A DNA stretch of 64,000 nucleotides, taken from assembly GCF_029227915.1 (NCBI RefSeq), contig NC_079880.1:21202501-21266500 (forward strand), written 5' to 3'. The notes under the pieces are model-generated. The model searched no databases, was not told where the DNA came from, and saw only the letters and a program-made list of their open reading frames with translations. The number at the start of each line of letters is the position of its first letter. The first letter of the stretch is position 1. The position numbers and the translations under genes were made by a program. This document shows, piece by piece, positions 59,079-64,000 of this stretch. Source of the DNA: Hydractinia symbiolongicarpus (Eukaryota > Cnidaria > Hydrozoa > Anthoathecata > Hydractiniidae).

Positions 59079-61823
59079 CTACAAAATAAAATCATTCGGG
59101 AGTAGAAATGTCAATTGTTATTTGTCATCGCAGAAAAGGTTTATTATATTACGTTAACATCTCAATACAGAATTTTCTTTTTCTTTTTTCTTAAGTTCAT
59201 TTCAGTGTTGAGGTACTCTAATATATTTTTCACAATTTTAACTTAAAATTTTCATTATAGGGTTACAATCCTTGCCTGATACCAGATACCAGATACAAGT
59301 AAATCTAGGTTTTACCACAAATTTGCCCAAATAATCACATCATTTTCGGAAAACACTTGCCAAAAATGCAAACATTTTTTTCTCCAACGTGAATTTGAGT
59401 CTCTCTATCACACAAGAGTGGAAAATAACTATCAGTAACCATAAACTTAACCGTCGCAAACGCGTCATCTTTTTTATGCGCGTTCCGAGAATTATATAAT
59501 CTTTTTTTCATATAGAAATGTATTCCTTCATCACGTTGGTATTCTTCATCATTGTAAATGTTTTCCTGTCTCTATGTATTTTTTAGAAAATAAGCAAGGA
59601 TGTCCTTTGTGAATTATACAGGATAGAAGTTTTTTGTTAGAATAGTTTCCCTCCAACGCATGTATTATTTCAGTTACTGGTATCGGTCTTCTCTTTTACT
59701 GTTACTGACGTCGTGACCAATATCAACCTTTTCTTCAGAAAAAAAGTAACAAAAAACAAATTTTTAATCAAAGTACAGCTTTCTAACACATAGACTGCCG
59801 TATTAAGCATCATTTGGACAGCTGTCAGTCACAGAATAATTTGTTCGTTAGGTAATTTATTCATGCGAAACAAAAATTTAAGCACGAAGTGGTTCCGCTA
59901 CCTTACTATTTCCGGCAGTACTTTTGAGCGGACATGTTTATATAATAATTAGTCGTTAGCCCGGGTTCGCCCGTCCTTTTTATACCGCATTGCGTGCTTC
60001 TCGCTATTGCGCAGCTAAGCTACCATTTTGCGTGACAGACAGAAGGACAGACAGACGTATACGGCCATCATATCGTAAATATTAAAGTTTTTAGGTGCAC
60101 AATTTTTGTTCATAAATTTATTTTTTTGGGATTTAAAATGTTAAAATTACGTTATTGAGGTTTTTGGAGGAATTTAGGACGTATTTTGAGAGTCGGCAAA
60201 AAAGGTCTTTTTTGTACAAGTTTATATTTGAGTATTGATCTTTAAAAAATTCTCAGGAATTCGAGTTTCTGAAGCGAGAAAATTTTTGTAAATTCTATTT
60301 TGGGGGCTGACTTAAATTGATGAGAAGTAATATAATCTCAAATGCTGCGGGGAATTAATTTAAATTGGCCCATTAAAAAATAACAGATACAAATATATTT
60401 TTTTATAGAAATCAAATATTTGTATAACATGTTCAGCCCAGGTCCGTATTTTGTTTTCACATTTTTAGTATTTATAGACCATATCTGAATTGCACGAATA
60501 GGGTTAAATTAAATTAGAAATTCAGCATCACTCTAACAAATATATTTCGGGAGCGAATGAGGCGCCGTTATGACACTATTTCTTAATCCTTTGGCAATTA
60601 ATCGCCACTAAATGACATTTAAACATTTTTTAAACTGCTTGCAGGTGCACTGTAAACTTTTTTGCTAGAAAAATAAATAACTATATATATATGTCTGTTG
60701 GCCAAAATAGTTCCTAAGGAGCGGTTGCTTCTTTGGTCTTGACGCAAGGTCATTGAGAAAGCAGGAGTTCGATTTATTTAATTTTATTTTATTAAACACT
60801 CAAAAGGAGTGGTTATGGTCAAGATTTTAAAACATAACTACTTAAGTTAATAGCCGTGAAATTGGATTTTCTGAAAGGGAGACTTACATCAACTGTAATA
60901 TTACTTGAAAAACATTAAACTCGACTTATTTGTTATGACTAAAAGTTCCCCTTTGCAATTGAGCTTAAATAATACACTACGTAACAATAGGTATTCGGGA
61001 TCTGTAGTATTAAGTGTTGATTTTCATGGTTTTAATATGGAATAAGCAAAAAATGATGATAAAGAACGTAAGTTTTTTAACATGTTATTAAAAAGCAACG
61101 ATTCAAGAGAAACAAGAAGCCCATGGGCTTAAAGATTTCCGCCATTATTCAAAAACATTTGAAACTTTGAAGTAGACCTTGAAAACAGAGAATTATTGGG
61201 TAAACAAAAATCATTGAGTATTCTCAATTATTATTGTAACTAATCTGCAATGTTAAAATACAACTCAATATATAAATAAAAAGAAATTTACATAGCTATA
61301 TGAAGTATTCTAAAATAACATATAAATTTTAATTGCATATTTTTAAAACTGATCAGGAAAATTCTGGAAATTCCAGAATACAAATCTTGTTATGTATAAA
61401 CTTGACGATTCCAATATATAAACTTCTAAACGAGCTCAATTTGAATGATGATGTAGTTCATTGTTGATAAATTCTGCAATAAATACATAATTATTAGCAT
61501 ATGAATATTTCAGTATTTAGGCCTTCAGAATTTACTCTCCTCTTGAAGATTTGTTTAAATGCTGATGGTGCATGGTTTGATAACAGCTGATCTGAAAAAG
61601 AAAGTACGTTTTAAAAATGAAAAAAAAGAATACAATTTTACCATAAACTGCTTTAAAATCAGGCTGTTTAATTATTGTCTTTTTTCCTTTCCTTGCCTCT
61701 TTGATTTGAAAAGGAAATTTATTAAAAAGATACAAATCAATGCCATGTGATACACAAGATATATTATATATACAAATATATGTATATCAATTTAATCAAG
61801 CTGGCTTTTTATCTTTGTTAAAG
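59079..61823. other. AT-rich intergenic DNA
   Basis: Apart from the dispersed repeat at 59,945-60,075 I see no gene or structured repeat. Two overlapping frames on opposite strands at 61,532-61,750 show no domain. Confidence 0.5.
59945..60075 (+). repeat. dispersed short repeat
   Basis: tagtcgttagcccgggttcgcccgtcc is followed by the gcattgcgtgc, cagctaagctacc and gacagacag parts seen at 49,013-49,160, ending cgtatacggccatcatat. It is a close copy lacking the inner hairpin arm of the other. Confidence 0.7.
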
Positions 61824-62599
61824 CTTGGAGGAAAGAATACGGAAGGAGAAACAACTTCATTTCTGTACGCTTTAAATTTATTGAATTTTCTATTGTTTTT
61901 AATTTCAAAAGAATCAGTGCGTGAGGTGCTCGACCGAGTCTTTTTCGCAAAAAATGATCAAATTCCATATTCTCTTTTAATACGGGCTAACTTTTTTCTA
62001 TTGAAATCTGACTGTAACACGCTGCAGGCACGTGATTATTGTATGCAAAGTGTGCCTAATATAAGTCGGTAAACATTGCTGTTAAAAACTTCAACAATAC
62101 GTTTGGAAATAAGCGTTTAACCATGATATTAACCTGTTTTTGCAGGCTTGAGTACACCACTTTGATCATGAAAAACAATATAGATAGATATGCGCCGCAC
62201 GAGTGCTGACAAAATGTGTGCTGGATTAATGTTTATTCTAACTAAAGAAATAACTTCTTATAACAGAACGTCGTTTTAAAACGAGATATAAACTTTTTCT
62301 TTTTGTTTACAAAAGTGTCGAGCATGTGCTTCCTGGCTAATTATGTTAACATAAGAACAAAAGAAATTTTACCGATTTTAATATGGCTTCTTGTTTTAAT
62401 AATATTATCAAATTCATCATCAAATTATCTAATTGTTTTTATAACCAATCATAGTTGCGAATTGTTATTCACGAATAATTTAGTCACACAACCGCCAAAA
62501 TTTCAAATTAAGTTTCTATACAGACACCTGCTAGAACCTCACGCAGTGTTTCAATAGAATAAAAAGAGTTGTTTCTCCTTCCGTATTCTTTCCTCCAAG
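61824..62599. mobile_element. TIR element (776 bp), copy 2
   Basis: It has the same ends and internal sequence as 6,405-7,181, in the same orientation. Flanks gttaaag (61,817-61,823) and gttaagg (62,600-62,606) are a near-match 7-bp duplication, agreeing with the 7-bp duplication at copy 1. The 110-codon frame across its left half and the 84-codon frame at 62,303-62,557 are open in this copy; the first is frame-shifted in copy 1. Confidence 0.88.
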
Positions 62600-62600
62600 G

Positions 62601-63366
62601 TTAAGGGGATACCTGCATGAAAACTGATATTTTTATATGTTGTGGAGAATAAAAACTTGTTTATCAAGTCCTTTGATATTTTTTAAAAAAACCTTTTTTT
62701 GTTGCAGTTATTTAAAATTAGGTATTCAAGTATTCAAAATCCGGGATCTTATGATGTCATAAGAAAGTTTTAAAAAATGCTGTAATTAAAGATCAGATCA
62801 TTCTTAAACTACAGAAGTCCACACTGCTTTAAAAAAAGTTTTGATATTATGTAAGTTTGCAAGATATATCAAGTATTAATTGATGCTTTCAAGGGCTGAT
62901 CCAGACCAGTTTAGACATCGGTATACTGATTTTGGGAACATCTAATTTGGGAGCCTAAATTAGAGACCCGTAGTTCAAAATGCTTGAGAATTGCATTTTC
63001 TGGATATTTTATATCTTCTATTATATTTATATCTTCAATCACAGAGAAGATATATTTTCTTAAAGAAACTACGTCTTTACTAAAAGAGAAGACGATGCAT
63101 ATGCTAAAGCCATGTATTTTTGTTGCCCTAAAAAATGTTTTATCTGCAGCGCTATCGACGCCCAAAATAAATTTATGGATCAGACCCTGGCTTACTACCT
63201 TATCACATCATAAATGATGATGTCATAAGGTCAGCTGGAAATCCTTTAAGCTCAATGTCTTGGAAACAAAAAAATATTTTTTAAAAATTCCCAAAAACTT
63301 GATAAACAACATTTCATCCTCTCTAGCATATAAAAAATATAATTTTCAATGCAGGAATCCCTTTAA
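62601..63366. mobile_element. TTAA-flanked TIR element, 766 bp
   Basis: Its left end is ttaaggggatacctgcatga... and its right end, read inverted, is ttaaagggattcctgcattg.... The match continues imperfectly for about 38 bp to a tatttttatatg stretch. TTAA at both borders is the target site of piggyBac- and Kolobok-type elements. No transposase is present, so it is a non-autonomous copy. It directly abuts the 776-bp element, whose right flank overlaps this TTAA. Confidence 0.75.
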
Positions 63367-63864
63367 ACATGTAACATATTAAGTAGGTGATACATGATTT
63401 TGAAACCTGTGTACAATACGGCATTTATTTTGTCGAAAACGATTTATTGAATTCAACAAATTTGATCGCTTATTATCCTTTTTTGATTCAAATTCTCAAA
63501 TTTAAATTTCTTTCGGGTAGACGGATTAGTTGCAATTTTTTATTTTGAGGAAACTGATTGGTCATTGTTTTGTTTGAAAAATCCAAAAAGTTAAACATAT
63601 CTAACTTCTGAAATTTCAAATGGACAAATTGAATTCAACAAGTTGAAACAAAAAAAGGGTAACACACAATTAATAAATTTGCAGATTTGATAAATTGATG
63701 ATCCTTTTCGTGACATTTTTAAAAATCAAGTGTTTTCTAAAAAATATTACAAAAATATTTTGTGATACTTTAGGTGAGTTCAAGAAAGATTTTCAGGCAA
63801 ATAAGGCACTCAAGAAGAACTAATAATTAATTAGGTAGTAGCAGAATAGTTAGCTGTTTTCAAT

Positions 63865-64000
63865 GGCAATGTAGCTTAGTGGTTATAACTTTGGCATTTT
63901 GTGCGAGAGAAGGGGATTTGATTCCCCTTGGCGCAATTTCTCTGACATGGCTTGAATTAAACCAAGCCATGTGACGGAAATAGGGGAGAAGGCAAACCGG
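63865..64000 (+). mobile_element. tRNA-derived SINE, cut by window end
   Basis: A box-A-like tagcttagtggttataac is followed by box-B-like ggggatttgattcccc, which can form a T-arm with a 5-bp stem. The acceptor stem of a true tRNA is not present. The tail contains catggcttgaattaaacc and its partial complement aagccatg. A related tail lies near 15,270-15,330 and, inverted, in the right arm. Confidence 0.6.

Overview
The window reads as nuclear DNA of an animal. It is very AT-rich, its genes are split by introns with GT/AG borders, and most of it is introns, intergenic DNA and transposon debris. The only protein-coding genes I can defend are a cluster of secreted group III (bee-venom-type) phospholipase A2 genes. 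A cnidarian is my best guess, because this family is often multiplied there and because of the style of the repeats, but no marker gene in the window proves it.

Layout. Positions 1-5.7 kb hold intergenic DNA, a possible RING-like exon remnant (657-905, minus), and a block (1.5-5.4 kb) that reappears inverted at 42.9-47.0 kb. Positions 5,724-16,898 and 22,067-33,069 are two inverted arms of about 11 kb around a 5.2-kb spacer. Each arm carries one PLA2 copy. Copy A (plus strand, left arm) has a frameshift and stop in exon 3 and lacks its last exon. Copy D (minus strand, right arm) has every exon from 2 to 6 but a TGA inside exon 6. The spacer holds a broken Helitron with a visible HUH motif, followed by an endonuclease-like fragment.

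From 33 to 47 kb there are tandem copies of the PLA2 upstream block, a degenerate satellite, a 790-bp octamer microsatellite, a SINE-like element, a small TIR element, and two rearranged copies of the outer-left block. From 47.4 to 58 kb two PLA2 genes, B and C, lie in tandem on the minus strand. Both can be followed through six coding exons with matching phases. The first coding exon supplies only 11 coding bases, so the signal peptide is split by intron 1. Intron 1 of gene B contains a 1.5-kb minisatellite. A lone exon-3-like piece of a further copy lies at 59.0 kb. The last 4 kb contain a second copy of the TIR element found in the left arm, an abutting TTAA-flanked element, and a tRNA-like SINE running off the end.

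How it fits together. This looks like a secreted-PLA2 family grown by tandem and inverted duplication. The tandem pair B and C looks functional, while the copies in the inverted arms are decaying in different ways. B and C predict secreted, calcium-dependent enzymes that hydrolyse the sn-2 ester of phospholipids. Nothing in the sequence says whether they serve venom, digestion or defence. All statements come from reading the sequence; no search or alignment program was run.
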